Shown here: in pieces, positions 16,780-25,093 of the stretch | Layout: the number at the start of each line of letters is the position of its first letter | Numbering within the stretch: position 1 is the first letter of the stretch | From: Halomonas sp. BDJS001 | GTDB taxonomy: Bacteria; Pseudomonadota; Gammaproteobacteria; Pseudomonadales; Halomonadaceae | Assembly: GCF_026104355.1 (NCBI RefSeq) | Contig: NZ_CP110535.1 | Span: 1,240,001 to 1,304,000, forward strand | Direction of reading: 5' to 3' | DNA: 64,000 nt | Made by a program: the position numbers and the translations under genes | Notes under the pieces: generated by a model | Told to the model about the DNA's origin: nothing | What the model saw: the letters and a program-made list of their open reading frames with translations, nothing else | The model's database searches: none

Positions 16780-16875
16780 AAGTATGGGTTCCGATCCGAA
16801 ATACGTCGTCTAATGTAGCGCGGGAAGCAGTTAGTGGCTATCCCTAGACGTTGGTCGTAAGTTGGCAGTTTTGTT

Positions 16876-16904
16876 TTGACACGCACAGGGCAGGTAGCTA
16901 GCCT
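16876..16904 (+). promoter_or_regulatory. Sigma-70 promoter of the gluconate TRAP operon
   Basis: TTGACA at 16876-16881 and TAGCCT at 16899-16904 are 17 bp apart. The expected start of transcription is near 16911, directly followed by the GntR-type operator. Confidence 0.65.
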
Positions 16905-16916
16905 TCGCATACTTGA

Positions 16917-16930
16917 TGTTACCGGTAACA
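16917..16930 (+). promoter_or_regulatory. GntR-type operator TGTTACCGGTAACA
   Basis: A perfect 14-bp palindrome stands just downstream of the predicted +1. It matches the operator pattern known for E. coli GntR (ATGTTACC-GGTAACAT-like), and the gene cluster encodes a LacI-family GntR homologue at 20657-21652. It would block transcription in the absence of gluconate. Confidence 0.8.
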
Positions 16931-16954
16931 AGTTGCCGTTCATTGAATCGGCCG

Positions 16955-16992
16955 TTAACAACCTCGCTATTAACAACTCAACCATTAACAAC
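16955..16992 (+). repeat. Three TTAACAAC repeats spaced exactly 15 bp
   Basis: TTAACAAC occurs at 16955, 16970 and 16985 in the untranslated leader before the TRAP binding-protein gene. The function is unknown; it may be unstructured leader or a weak regulatory element. Confidence 0.4.
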
Positions 16993-17015
16993 AATGAGTA
17001 CTTGGAGATAACGCT

Positions 17016-18089
17016 ATGACCGCTATTTGGCGCAACGCAGTGACCTTGGTCGGCGCGACCACCCTGACATTGGGTATGGCTCATGCCCAAAGCCCCGAAC
17101 TCTCTGATCCGCCTGAAATTGAAGGCGAGGTAGTTGGCGACCACGGTTCGCATACTCTACGCATGGGTATCGGTCTTGCAGAAAGCTCGCCGCAGTACCT
17201 ATCCAGCCAATACTTTGGTGAGATTCTTGAGCAGCGTACCGATGGCCGTATCACGGTTAACGTTTTCCCTAACAGTCAGTTAGGCGACGACGTTCAAATG
17301 ATGGAAATGTTGCAAACCGGTACGTTGGACATGACCTATCCCTCCAGCTCGGCGACCACAGGCTACGTGGAACAGCTGGCTGCTTTTGACCTCCCTTTCC
17401 TGCTGCCAAGCCGTGAAGCTGCCGTAGCGGTCATGCAGAGCGATGTTGCCCAGGGTATGTTGGATGCTTTTGAAGGTACCGGCCTCAAGGCGCTCGCCTT
17501 CTCCGAAAATGGCTATCGTCAGCTCTCTAACAGTGCTCGCCCGGTGTCTAGTCCTGACGATGTTGCCGGTCTAGATGTGCGTGGTTTGAGCGTGCGCACG
17601 ATGGAAAATCCGGTGCACCTGGCGATTTGGGAAGCGTTAGGCGCCAACCCCACACCAATGGCCTTTGGTGAGTTGTTCTCCGCGATGGAGCAGGGCGTGG
17701 TTGATGGTCAGGAAAACCCCTGGAGCACCATCCTGACCTCTAACTTCAACGAAGTGCAGGACTATGGCACTGAAACACGCCACGTCTATACTCCTTTTAT
17801 CATGATGCTTTCTGAGCGTACCTGGGATCGTATGGCGCCTGAGTATCAAGAGTTGGTGCTGGAAGCCGCTCGCCAGTCCGCAGAGTACGAAATTCAGCTC
17901 TCTGCTGAATACGATGATTGGTCTCGTGACCAGCTAGCAGAGCGCGGTATGGAAATTACCCGCCTGGATGACGAGCAGTTAGCCGCGTTTCAAGACGCCG
18001 TACAGCCGGTCTACGAAGAGTGGGCACCGCGCATTGGTGAAGACCTTATCGCCGACATTCAAAAGATTGTTGAAGAGAGCAGCAACTAA
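17016..18089 (+). CDS. TRAP transporter substrate-binding protein (DctP family), probable gluconate
   Basis: A 357-residue periplasmic solute-binding protein of the DctP family, the ligand receptor of a TRAP (tripartite ATP-independent periplasmic) transporter. A signal peptide ends near AHAQ (about residue 25). The region LDVRGLSVRTMENPVHL carries the conserved Arg that normally binds the ligand carboxylate, and VDGQENPWSTI is a second family block. The transporter genes downstream, with gluconokinase and a GntR-like regulator, point to gluconate or a related sugar acid as substrate. A perfect hairpin follows its stop codon. Confidence 0.9.
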   Translation: MTAIWRNAVTLVGATTLTLGMAHAQSPELSDPPEIEGEVVGDHGSHTLRMGIGLAESSPQYLSSQYFGEILEQRTDGRITVNVFPNSQLGDDVQMMEMLQTGTLDMTYPSSSATTGYVEQLAAFDLPFLLPSREAAVAVMQSDVAQGMLDAFEGTGLKALAFSENGYRQLSNSARPVSSPDDVAGLDVRGLSVRTMENPVHLAIWEALGANPTPMAFGELFSAMEQGVVDGQENPWSTILTSNFNEVQDYGTETRHVYTPFIMMLSERTWDRMAPEYQELVLEAARQSAEYEIQLSAEYDDWSRDQLAERGMEITRLDDEQLAAFQDAVQPVYEEWAPRIGEDLIADIQKIVEESSN

Positions 18090-18110
18090 ACCTTACGTTT
18101 AGCGCACCAC

Positions 18111-18136
18111 TTGGGCAGGCCGTTGAGCCTGCCCAA
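18111..18136 (+). other. Intercistronic hairpin after the TRAP binding-protein gene
   Basis: TTGGGCAGGC and GCCTGCCCAA form a perfect 10-bp stem with a 6-nt loop and no T-run. Such structures can stabilise the upstream message so that the binding protein is made in excess over the permease. Confidence 0.65.
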
Positions 18137-18159
18137 CGTGTCAGTGCCCTGGAGCTCCT

Positions 18160-18753
18160 ATGTCACTCTCCTCTACACCCCCCAATACGTCTACGCCGAT
18201 TGAAGACCCCTCGGTGTATCTGGATGACCCTAACCGCAAATCGCTGGAAATCGATACCGATACCCGCCAAGGCCCCGCCCTGTTCCGCTGGCTGACCTTG
18301 GGCATGGAGTATCTGATCGGCGCTATTTTAGTGGCGTTGATTGTGTCCGTTTCCTGCAACGTAGTAGGGCGTGCACTGTTTAATCACTCCCTGCCCTGGG
18401 CGGATGAACTGGCGCGTATGCTGTTTATATGGCTGGTGTTTATCGGCGCTGCTGCCGCCTTTTCCCGCTACGAGCACATAGCCGTTGACGCCCTGGTTCG
18501 GCGCCTGCCGTTGCGCTTGGCGCATATGCTCTATCTGCTCCAGCATGTAATTATTACCGGCCTGATGGTGGTAATGATCTGGGGTGGCTACCAAGTGTTG
18601 GAACGCTCTAGTGGGCGTTCGGCGATTATGAATATACCGCTGAGCTTTATCAGCCTTTCGCTGGTGCTGTGCGTCATATTCATTGCGGCAGTGTCGATTT
18701 GGCGGATATGGGTCAGCCTGAACGTTATTCGTCACCCTGAGCGGGAGCGCTAA
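18160..18753 (+). CDS. TRAP transporter small permease (DctQ family)
   Basis: A 197-residue small membrane subunit of the TRAP transporter with four hydrophobic segments. The signature NHSLPWADELARMLFIWLVFIG lies between TM2 and TM3, as in DctQ proteins. An unusually long polar N-terminal extension of about 45 residues precedes TM1. GGAG stands before the ATG. The stop codon is 2 bp from the start of the large-permease gene, so the two are translationally linked. Confidence 0.9.
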   Translation: MSLSSTPPNTSTPIEDPSVYLDDPNRKSLEIDTDTRQGPALFRWLTLGMEYLIGAILVALIVSVSCNVVGRALFNHSLPWADELARMLFIWLVFIGAAAAFSRYEHIAVDALVRRLPLRLAHMLYLLQHVIITGLMVVMIWGGYQVLERSSGRSAIMNIPLSFISLSLVLCVIFIAAVSIWRIWVSLNVIRHPERER

Positions 18754-18755
18754 TC

Positions 18756-20036
18756 ATGCTATGGATTTTTCTGGCTATTTTATTGGCCTCCATCGTTATT
18801 GGGCTGCCGATTGCCTTTGGTTTAGGCGTGGCAGCGTTGGTGATGGCGGTACTTTCTGATATTCCACTGTCGATCATGATCGAACAGTCTATTCGTGGGG
18901 TTAACAGTTTTCCGTTGCTGGCAATCCCATTCTTTATTTTAGTCGGCGAGGTGATGAGTAACGGCGGTATCGCGCGTCGCTTGATGGAACTGGCGGGCGC
19001 CTTGGTCGGCTTTATGCGCGGCGGTTTAGGGCAAGTGGCCATTACCGGTTCGATGTTTTTTGGGGGTATCAGTGGGTCAGCGGTAGCCGATACCGCTGCC
19101 ACTGGCGCGATGATGATTCCTTCCATGAAAGAGCAGGGTTACACCGCCGCCAATGCCACCGCGATTAATACCGTCTCGTCGGTGATTGGGATCATTATTC
19201 CGCCTTCAATTCCGCTGATTCTGTACGGTATTGTCACCGAAACCTCCATTAGCCGCCTGTTTATCGCCGGTATTATCCCCGGCCTGTTGATTGGCTTTGC
19301 GCTAATGGTGACCACCTATCTGCTTGCTAAAAAGGATGGGGGTGGCGTGCAGCAGTTCCGCTGGGATCGCCTCTGGAATGCCTTTAAAGCTGCCTGGTTG
19401 GCGCTCGTGCTTCCGGTGATTGTGATTGGCGGTATTATTTTTGGCGTGTTTACGGCTACCGAAGCGGCCGTGGCGGCCCTGCTATACTCGTTGGCGATTT
19501 CGCTGATCGTTTACCGGGAGTTTAAGCTTAAAGAGCTTGTCGGTATGCTGATCCGTACGGCTCGTCTGACCGGTATGGTCATGATGTTGCTGGCGTTCGC
19601 GACGGTGATCGCTTGGTTCCTGACCATCAATATGGTGCCTCAAACCTTGGTCAGCCAGGTGCAGGCAATTACCCAAGATCCGTTTATGCTGCTGCTGATT
19701 GTGGCTTTCTTGCTCTTGTTGGTGGGGTTTGTGATGGACTTAACCCCGGCGATGGTGATTATGGCGCCTATGCTGGCCCCTATTGTCACCTCTGTGGGCG
19801 TTGATGCGGCTTACTTCGGCGTACTGATGGCGTTTGTATTAGGCATCGGGCTGTTAACCCCGCCGGTGGGCACCTGCCTCTATGTAGGCTGCGGTGTGGG
19901 TAAAGTCTCGATGGAGTCGTTGGTGAAAGCCATGCTGCCTTACTATGCGGCGCTCCTCGTGGTGTTGGTGGTACTGATCGCCTTCCCCGGAATCGTTACC
20001 TGGCTGCCTGACCTCACCGCTGTACGCGGCAATTAA
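18756..20036 (+). CDS. TRAP transporter large permease (DctM family)
   Basis: A 426-residue inner-membrane permease that drives uptake using a sodium gradient. Typical DctM motifs are NSFPLLAIPFFILVGEVMSN near the N-terminus, GSMFFGGISGSAVADTAATG, the IIPPSIPLILYGI block, and PPVGTCLYVGCGV near the C-terminus. About twelve membrane segments are present. The gene sits between the small permease and gluconokinase genes (17 bp downstream), so the whole set forms one operon. Confidence 0.92.
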   Translation: MLWIFLAILLASIVIGLPIAFGLGVAALVMAVLSDIPLSIMIEQSIRGVNSFPLLAIPFFILVGEVMSNGGIARRLMELAGALVGFMRGGLGQVAITGSMFFGGISGSAVADTAATGAMMIPSMKEQGYTAANATAINTVSSVIGIIIPPSIPLILYGIVTETSISRLFIAGIIPGLLIGFALMVTTYLLAKKDGGGVQQFRWDRLWNAFKAAWLALVLPVIVIGGIIFGVFTATEAAVAALLYSLAISLIVYREFKLKELVGMLIRTARLTGMVMMLLAFATVIAWFLTINMVPQTLVSQVQAITQDPFMLLLIVAFLLLLVGFVMDLTPAMVIMAPMLAPIVTSVGVDAAYFGVLMAFVLGIGLLTPPVGTCLYVGCGVGKVSMESLVKAMLPYYAALLVVLVVLIAFPGIVTWLPDLTAVRGN

Positions 20037-20053
20037 ACAACAGGAGAGCCTCT

Positions 20054-20581
20054 GTGAAGAACCTCTCACAGCGTATTTTAGTGATGGGCGTGTCCGGTTG
20101 TGGGAAGTCACATATTGGCCAGCAGTTGGCGGAGACTCTAAGCTCGACCTTTATTGACGGTGACGATTATCACTCCCCAGCCAACGTGGCTAAAATGGCC
20201 AGTGGTACGCCGCTCAACGATGATGACCGGAGCGAGTGGCTGGATACCTTGGCGGCACTGTTTGCCGAGTATCGGGCAAGGGATGAGTCGCTGGTACTTG
20301 CCTGTTCCGGATTGAAAAAACGTTATCGTGACCGGCTAAGGCAAGGGGATCCCGCGCTGCAGATCCTCTATTTGGAGGGGAGCCGGGAGCTACTGCTTGA
20401 GCGGCTTGAAACCCGGGCAGGGCACTTCTTTAAAGGCGATACCATGTTGGCCAGTCAGTTGGCCGACCTGGAACCGCCGAGTGAAGAGGAGGCCTTCAAT
20501 GCCTCAATCACCTTGTCGCCCCAAGTGATTGTTGCTCAATTCGCGGCGACGCTGCCGGAGCCCAGTCGCTCGCCGCGATAA
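20054..20581 (+). CDS. gntK: Gluconokinase
   Basis: A 175-residue P-loop kinase converting D-gluconate and ATP to 6-phosphogluconate, which enters the Entner-Doudoroff and pentose phosphate pathways. The Walker A GVSGCGKS is at residues 12-19. The GDDYHSPANVAKMASGTPLNDDDRSEWL block binds gluconate in GntK/IdnK enzymes, and CSGLKKRYRDRLR is also conserved. It starts with GTG, with CAGGAGAG upstream. It is the fourth gene of the gluconate operon. Confidence 0.93.
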   Translation: MKNLSQRILVMGVSGCGKSHIGQQLAETLSSTFIDGDDYHSPANVAKMASGTPLNDDDRSEWLDTLAALFAEYRARDESLVLACSGLKKRYRDRLRQGDPALQILYLEGSRELLLERLETRAGHFFKGDTMLASQLADLEPPSEEEAFNASITLSPQVIVAQFAATLPEPSRSPR

Positions 20582-20596
20582 AGAAAAGAGTGCACG

Positions 20597-20626
20597 TTGG
20601 GGTCGCTTACAGCAGTTAGACCCCAA
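20597..20626 (+). other. Hairpin between gntK and gntR
   Basis: TTGGGGTC and GACCCCAA form an 8-bp stem with a 14-nt loop; no T-run follows. It may lower read-through into the regulator gene. Confidence 0.45.
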
Positions 20627-20656
20627 TGCATGCATCTTGTATAAGGCAGTCACTTC

Positions 20657-21652
20657 TTGAAGAAAAAACGCCCCACCCTACAGGATATTGCCGACCACGT
20701 CGGGGCTACCAAAATGACGGTAAGCCGCTGCCTGCGAGACCCTGAAACCGTCTCGGAAGGCCTGCGTGAGCGCATCTTTTCGGTTGCCGAACAGATTGGT
20801 TATATTCCCAATCGCGCACCGGATTTGCTCTCCAGGGCGACCAGCCACTCCATAGGGGTGCTGGTACCGTCGCTCACCAACCAGGTATTCGCCGATGTGA
20901 TCCTCGGTATCGAAACGCTGACGGAGCCTGCGGGCTATCACCTGATGCTTTCTCACTATGGCTATAGCCCTGAGCTGGAAGAGCGCAGCTTGGCCTCGCT
21001 GCTCTCCTATAATGTCGACGGGGTGATTTTGTCTGACCGTGACCATACGCCGCGCAGCCTGCGTATGCTGGAAACCGCCGGTATCCCGATTGTTGAAATC
21101 ATGGATACCCACCGTCCTCCGCTGCAGCAAGTGGTGGGTTACGATAACGTTCAAGCCGCGTATGACATGGTCAGCGAGATGATCGTACGAGGTCGACGCC
21201 AGGTGATTTACCTGGCGGTGCGCCTGGATGAACGTACTCGCCAACGTGAGCATGGCTACCGCCAAGCCATGCGAGAGTATGGCTTAACGCCCGTTACGCT
21301 ACAAAGCACCCAGCGCTCCTCTTACAGCGTGGGGGCGGCATTGCTGCAGCAGGTGATGGCAGATTACCCCGCAGCGGATGGTCTGTTCTGTACCAACGAT
21401 GATGTCGCGGTAGGGGCCTATTTCGAATGCCTGCGGCGGGGAATCGATGTGCCAGGGCGGATGGCGCTGGCCGGTTTTCACGGCCACGATGTAGGTCAGG
21501 TAATGACGCCAAGACTCGCCAGCGTCGTTACGCCACGTCAGGCCATTGGTGAAACAGCCGCGCGGGAATTGTTAGCACGGATCCGAGGGGAGTCGCTGAC
21601 CCGGCAAGTGGTCGATTTGGGCTATCGTATTGAAGTGGGAATGACCTTATAG
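20657..21652 (+). CDS. gntR: LacI-family regulator, GntR-like (gluconate repressor)
   Basis: A 331-residue LacI/GalR-type repressor. The N-terminal helix-turn-helix (TLQDIADHVGATKMTVSRCL) is followed by the hinge and a periplasmic-binding-protein-like effector domain from about residue 65. It begins with TTG, with AAGG upstream. Its position at the end of the TRAP-gntK operon, and the GntR-type palindrome in front of that operon, indicate that it represses the gluconate genes until gluconate binds. This is LacI-type GntR, unrelated to the winged-helix GntR superfamily. Confidence 0.88.
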   Translation: MKKKRPTLQDIADHVGATKMTVSRCLRDPETVSEGLRERIFSVAEQIGYIPNRAPDLLSRATSHSIGVLVPSLTNQVFADVILGIETLTEPAGYHLMLSHYGYSPELEERSLASLLSYNVDGVILSDRDHTPRSLRMLETAGIPIVEIMDTHRPPLQQVVGYDNVQAAYDMVSEMIVRGRRQVIYLAVRLDERTRQREHGYRQAMREYGLTPVTLQSTQRSSYSVGAALLQQVMADYPAADGLFCTNDDVAVGAYFECLRRGIDVPGRMALAGFHGHDVGQVMTPRLASVVTPRQAIGETAARELLARIRGESLTRQVVDLGYRIEVGMTL

Positions 21653-21723
21653 AGCCCGTTATCGAGTAGCCGTTAGCAGCGTAAATGTCTAAAGTAGCCT
21701 TTTACTTTTGTCGCGAGGCCGTC

Positions 21724-22710
21724 GTGCAGATTACTCAACTCAATATTTACCCTGTCAAATCGCTAAAAGGCATCAGCGTCACTCAAAGCGAGCTGCAAGA
21801 GCATGGGCTAGCCTGGGATCGCCGCTGGATGCTGGTGGATGCGCAGCAGCGTTTTGTGACCCAGCGTCAGCTCCCGGCGCTTGCCACCGTTGAGGTCGCG
21901 CTGACCGATGAGCACTTGGTGCTGTCGCATCCTAACGTCGAGCCGTTGAGCTTACCGCTGGCCGAACCAAAGGGGAATTTGCGCCTGGTTAGCGTGTGGA
22001 ATGACCACTGCAAAGCGCTGCCGGAGAGCGATGACGTATCGCGCTGGCTGGTCGCCGCTCTAGGCGAGCAGGCTCAGGGGTTAAGCATGGTGCGTTTTGC
22101 CACCGAGTTTAGCCGTGCGGTAGAAGAGGATTTTCTTGATGGCGGCGCTGCGCACACCTACTTTTCCGACGCATACCCCTTTTTGATTGCCACCACGGGA
22201 TCGTTAGACGCGCTAAACCAGGCGCTAGTGGCGGGCGGGCACGCTCCTGTGCCCATGAATCGCTTTCGGCCCAATATCGTCGTAGAGAGTGACGAGGCGT
22301 GGGCGGAGGATCGTTGGGCAACGTTGTCAGAGCAAGGCGGCGCTTTTCAACTGGCGTTACGCAAGCCGTGTAAGCGCTGCAAAATCACCACCATTGATCA
22401 GCATACGGCCGCAGTGCCTGCCCCGGCTGAACCGCTAAAAACCTTGATTGAACTCAATACGCAACCCAGCCTTAAAGGCGCGCATTTTGGCCAAATGCCA
22501 CGCTGCTTGAAGGTGCCGGCAGTGTTATTCGTGTGGGGGATAGGCTGGCGGCGGTGCCTCGCGACGCTTAATGCGCAGCAGGTTAGTGGCAATTGCCGTG
22601 CCGATCAGGGTTATCACCATACCGGCGATAATTTGCAGGTTGAGCGTTTCGCCAAGCAGCAAATAGCCCCATATCAGCGCGCTCACTGGCACCAGAAAGG
22701 TGACCGTTGA
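21724..22710 (+). CDS. MOSC-domain protein (YcbX-like), C-terminus frameshifted
   Basis: Protein with an N-terminal beta-barrel (MOSC_N; starts QITQLNIYPVKSLKG) and a C-terminal MOSC domain, as in YcbX, which takes part in molybdenum-cofactor-dependent reduction of N-hydroxylated compounds. The Cys in KPCKRCKITTID is conserved. After HFGQ, about residue 259, the frame ceases to look like the family. Adding one A in the AAA run at 22493-22495 restores an ending NATLLEGAGSVIRVGDRLA that stops at 22571. As read, the ORF continues antisense into the EamA gene to 22710. The GTG at 21724, preceded by GAGG, is preferred to the ATG at 21685. The frameshift may be an assembly error. Confidence 0.8.
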   Translation: MQITQLNIYPVKSLKGISVTQSELQEHGLAWDRRWMLVDAQQRFVTQRQLPALATVEVALTDEHLVLSHPNVEPLSLPLAEPKGNLRLVSVWNDHCKALPESDDVSRWLVAALGEQAQGLSMVRFATEFSRAVEEDFLDGGAAHTYFSDAYPFLIATTGSLDALNQALVAGGHAPVPMNRFRPNIVVESDEAWAEDRWATLSEQGGAFQLALRKPCKRCKITTIDQHTAAVPAPAEPLKTLIELNTQPSLKGAHFGQMPRCLKVPAVLFVWGIGWRRCLATLNAQQVSGNCRADQGYHHTGDNLQVERFAKQQIAPYQRAHWHQKGDR

Positions 22711-23430
22711 GGTCGCAGTGGCGCCCGCGTTGGCAAGTAAGCCAAAGTAGAGCAGAAAAGCCAGTGTGGTGCTAAGCGCAGCCAAGGCCAAGGCATTGCC
22801 CCACGCCAGTGGGCTAATGGGGTCACTCGGCCACAACAATATGCCGGGAATCAGCAGCACCAGCGCCGACATGGCGCTGCTGCCTGCGGCCAGTACACGG
22901 GTGGGTAGATGGCCAAGGCGCGTTTTTGAGTAGTTGCCTGCAATACCGTAGCAAAATGTAGCGCCTAAAACGGCCAAAATAAACCAGCCGTCGCCGCCCA
23001 GGGCAAAATCAAGCCGATCGGCCGAGAGCACGTAAACACCCAGGAGTGCCAAGGCAAGTCCTAGGTACTGCTGGCGCAGTATTGCGGTAGCGAAGAACAG
23101 CGCGCCAAGCAGCGCAGTAAAAATCGGCGTGGTGGCATTAATCAGCGAGGTAAAGCCCGCTTCAAGGCGTGTAGTGGCAAGTGCCAGTAGTGAAAAAGGC
23201 AGTACGTGATTGACCACCCCTAAAAAAAGCAGCGACCCCTTGTGCAGCCAGATGAGTCTTAGGTAGTGCAGGCTGATCAACAGCGGCATCAATAGCAGCG
23301 CACCAATGCCCATGCGCACTAGCACTAACGGCACTGCACCAAACTCGGGGGCGGCCACGCGCATAAAGATAAATGACAGGCCCCATAGCGAAGAGAGCAG
23401 TATCAAGCGCAGCGCATCAGCCGACGACAT
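22525..23430 (-). CDS. EamA/DMT-family transporter
   Basis: A 301-residue inner-membrane transporter of the drug/metabolite transporter superfamily with ten hydrophobic segments in two EamA repeats. The first repeat opens with LLSSLWGLSFIFMRVAAPEFGAVPL and ends near GVYVLSADRLDF; the second ends with LLGETLNLQIIAGMVITLIGTAIA, each with the usual conserved Glu-rich loop before the last helix. The substrate is unknown (amino acids, purines and other metabolites are exported by relatives). It is convergent with, and overlaps, the MOSC gene; after correcting that frameshift the overlap is about 47 bp. Confidence 0.85.
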   Translation of the reverse strand: MSSADALRLILLSSLWGLSFIFMRVAAPEFGAVPLVLVRMGIGALLLMPLLISLHYLRLIWLHKGSLLFLGVVNHVLPFSLLALATTRLEAGFTSLINATTPIFTALLGALFFATAILRQQYLGLALALLGVYVLSADRLDFALGGDGWFILAVLGATFCYGIAGNYSKTRLGHLPTRVLAAGSSAMSALVLLIPGILLWPSDPISPLAWGNALALAALSTTLAFLLYFGLLANAGATATSTVTFLVPVSALIWGYLLLGETLNLQIIAGMVITLIGTAIATNLLRIKRREAPPPAYPPHE

Positions 23431-23634
23431 GGCGAGTCCTTAACGTTCAAGAGGTGATCCAGTTAGGTAGCTAACTAGCTTAAGGCCGAATAGAAGGGGA
23501 TGGAAGTGATTGAAGCGCGGGGTCGGCAGAACAGGAGAAAATCAGCTACGCTGGTTAGGTAGTCGAGCGGTAACCGCCGTTAGGCTCTGTCTGACAACAT
23601 GTCTATGCATAATCGCACACACAAGGAGTTGTTC

Positions 23635-24057
23635 ATGGATCGTAAAGCTAGCGCACGTTGGGAAGGTGGTCTCAAGGATGGTAAAGGCACCGTTTCAACC
23701 GAAAGTGGCGTTTTAGATGCCAAGTACTCCTTCAGCAAGCGCTTTGAAGATGAAAAAGGTACCAATCCTGAAGAGCTGATCGGTGCGGCACACGCCAGCT
23801 GTTTCTCAATGGCGCTCTCAATGATTTTGGGCGAGAAGGGCTATACCGCTGACGCTATCGAAACCAGCGCCAAAGTGACTCTTTCCCAAAGTGATGCCGG
23901 GTTCGATATCTCGAAAATTCACCTGGACGTGGTGGCTGAGATCAGTGGCGCTGACGACGCAGCATTCCAGGAAGCAGCGGAAACGGCTAAAGCTAACTGT
24001 CCTGTTTCCAAGGTTCTTAATGCAGATATAAGTATGACGGCTAAATTAAAAGGCTGA
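23635..24057 (+). CDS. osmC: Peroxiredoxin OsmC
   Basis: A 140-residue osmotically inducible peroxidase, very similar to E. coli OsmC. Blocks include [41 protein letters not shown] with the peroxidatic C56, and [13 protein letters not shown] with the resolving C122. It reduces organic hydroperoxides. The start at 23635 is chosen because AAGGAG stands 8 bp upstream. It differs from the Ohr at 15786-16217, so the window encodes both branches of the OsmC/Ohr family. Two consecutive hairpins with T-runs follow. Confidence 0.93.
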   Translation: MDRKASARWEGGLKDGKGTVSTESGVLDAKYSFSKRFEDEKGTNPEELIGAAHASCFSMALSMILGEKGYTADAIETSAKVTLSQSDAGFDISKIHLDVVAEISGADDAAFQEAAETAKANCPVSKVLNADISMTAKLKG

Positions 24058-24061
24058 TGAT

Positions 24062-24087
24062 AAGCTATTCTGATAGCTTACGTTTTT
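24062..24087 (+). terminator. Terminator directly after osmC
   Basis: AAGCTAT and ATAGCTT form a 7-bp stem with a TCTG loop, followed by ACGTTTTTC. Confidence 0.65.
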
Positions 24088-24105
24088 CAATAGCATAAGT
24101 TATGG

Positions 24106-24138
24106 TGCCGCCACATTGATTGATGTGGCGGCATTTTT
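24106..24138 (+). terminator. Second, stronger terminator after osmC
   Basis: TGCCGCCACAT and ATGTGGCGGCA form a perfect 11-bp stem with a 6-nt loop and five T's. Confidence 0.88.
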
Positions 24139-24182
24139 AATTATTTTTATTGTCTGAATGAGTAGAAAAAGTGTTGATCATA

Positions 24183-24211
24183 AAAAAGCCTTGGCAAATG
24201 CCAAGCTTTTT
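24183..24211 (-). terminator. Terminator of the PRC-barrel gene, probably bidirectional
   Basis: AAAAAGCCTTGGC and GCCAAGCTTTTT pair with one bulge and have T-runs on both strands. It lies just beyond the stop of the minus-strand PRC-barrel gene. Confidence 0.65.
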
Positions 24212-24226
24212 GGAACTAATTAGCGT

Positions 24227-24658
24227 TTACTCATCTTCGCTTTTATCTTCGCTACGCTGATACTCTTCAGCAGCTTCAAGGGCATCTTCTGAAGCATTAA
24301 CGGTGATGACATAATTTTCGCCATCTTCGTCTTTGGTTAACTCAAGTGAATCCCACTCGATAGCGACGTTTTTCTCGCCCATACCCAGAAAGCCGCCAAC
24401 GCCGACGACAACAGCGTTAATCTGACCATCTTCATCAATCACCAAGTCCGTGATGGTGCCGATGTCTTCGTCATCTTCGACGCTGCTTTTAACTTGGTTG
24501 CCGGTTAGGGCGTCAGCATGGAAAGTGCCTGCTGGCGTTTCAGTCAGGTAGGTTGCTTCCATGGTGGCGGTATTCTCTTCGGCGTTTACGGTGCCTGCGG
24601 CAAACATAAAGGCCGGAACCATGAGAGTGCCTAAAATAGCGGGTTTAACCATTTTCAT
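24227..24658 (-). CDS. Exported PRC-barrel domain protein
   Basis: A 143-residue secreted protein. A signal peptide (MKMVKPAILGTLMVPAFMF) is cleaved near VNA, about residue 26. The mature part is acidic and contains one PRC-barrel domain (LTGNQVKSSVEDDEDIGTITDLVIDEDGQINAVVVGVGGFLGMGEKNVAIEW, about residues 50-105). It ends in a charged tail rich in Glu, Asp and Ser. PRC-barrel proteins of this exported type are common in alpha- and gammaproteobacteria and their role is unclear. AAGGAG precedes the ATG at 24658; the longer frame from 24721 lacks a ribosome site. It is divergent from the L,D-transpeptidase gene. Confidence 0.82.
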   Translation of the reverse strand: MKMVKPAILGTLMVPAFMFAAGTVNAEENTATMEATYLTETPAGTFHADALTGNQVKSSVEDDEDIGTITDLVIDEDGQINAVVVGVGGFLGMGEKNVAIEWDSLELTKDEDGENYVITVNASEDALEAAEEYQRSEDKSEDE

Positions 24659-25093
24659 TTTGCTTGCTCCTTGCGATTTTATTGGGCTTAACGACTCCGC
24701 GTAACAACCCGAATAAATCAATAGTAACGGTATTAACTTCGTTTAAAATAGGCGATAGCAATGCCGAGACTATTATTCCTAAGTGAGTTAATTACTCTAA
24801 ATAACTAATACGTTAAGGTATTGCATTAGGGTAATTGACGCTGTCTCGCGCGTCACTGCGCTAAGACACCTATCAGGTTAGTCGCTGTGTTCAAAAATAC
24901 AACCATGTAATTGAAGTTTTTGGCTAATAGGGCGCTTCTGGACTTTCTGCCATCGCCCGGCATACGCGTCTTCGTGCGACAGTCTGTCGAGTTGACCCGT
25001 GCTCGATCAGTGTTCATATTCGTCTCCAAATGGCTCACTGGTATCCTCGGTTTGATAAAAGTGAGGTCGCATAAAAAGGAGAACCCCCTGACC
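24659..25093. other. 435-bp divergent intergenic region, no gene
   Basis: The region between the PRC-barrel and L,D-transpeptidase genes. Frames run through part of it but none has a ribosome site or recognisable product. The left part is AT-rich and probably holds the PRC-barrel promoter; the right part has the candidate promoter at 24992-25020. Confidence 0.6.
24992..25020 (+). promoter_or_regulatory. Candidate promoter of the L,D-transpeptidase gene
   Basis: TTGACC at 24992-24997 and CATATT at 25015-25020 are 17 bp apart, about 75 bp before the ATG. Confidence 0.4.

Noticed and set aside
24722..25093. Coding frame upstream of the L,D-transpeptidase (from 24911)
   Set aside because: It would place 61 residues before the signal peptide, with no ribosome site.
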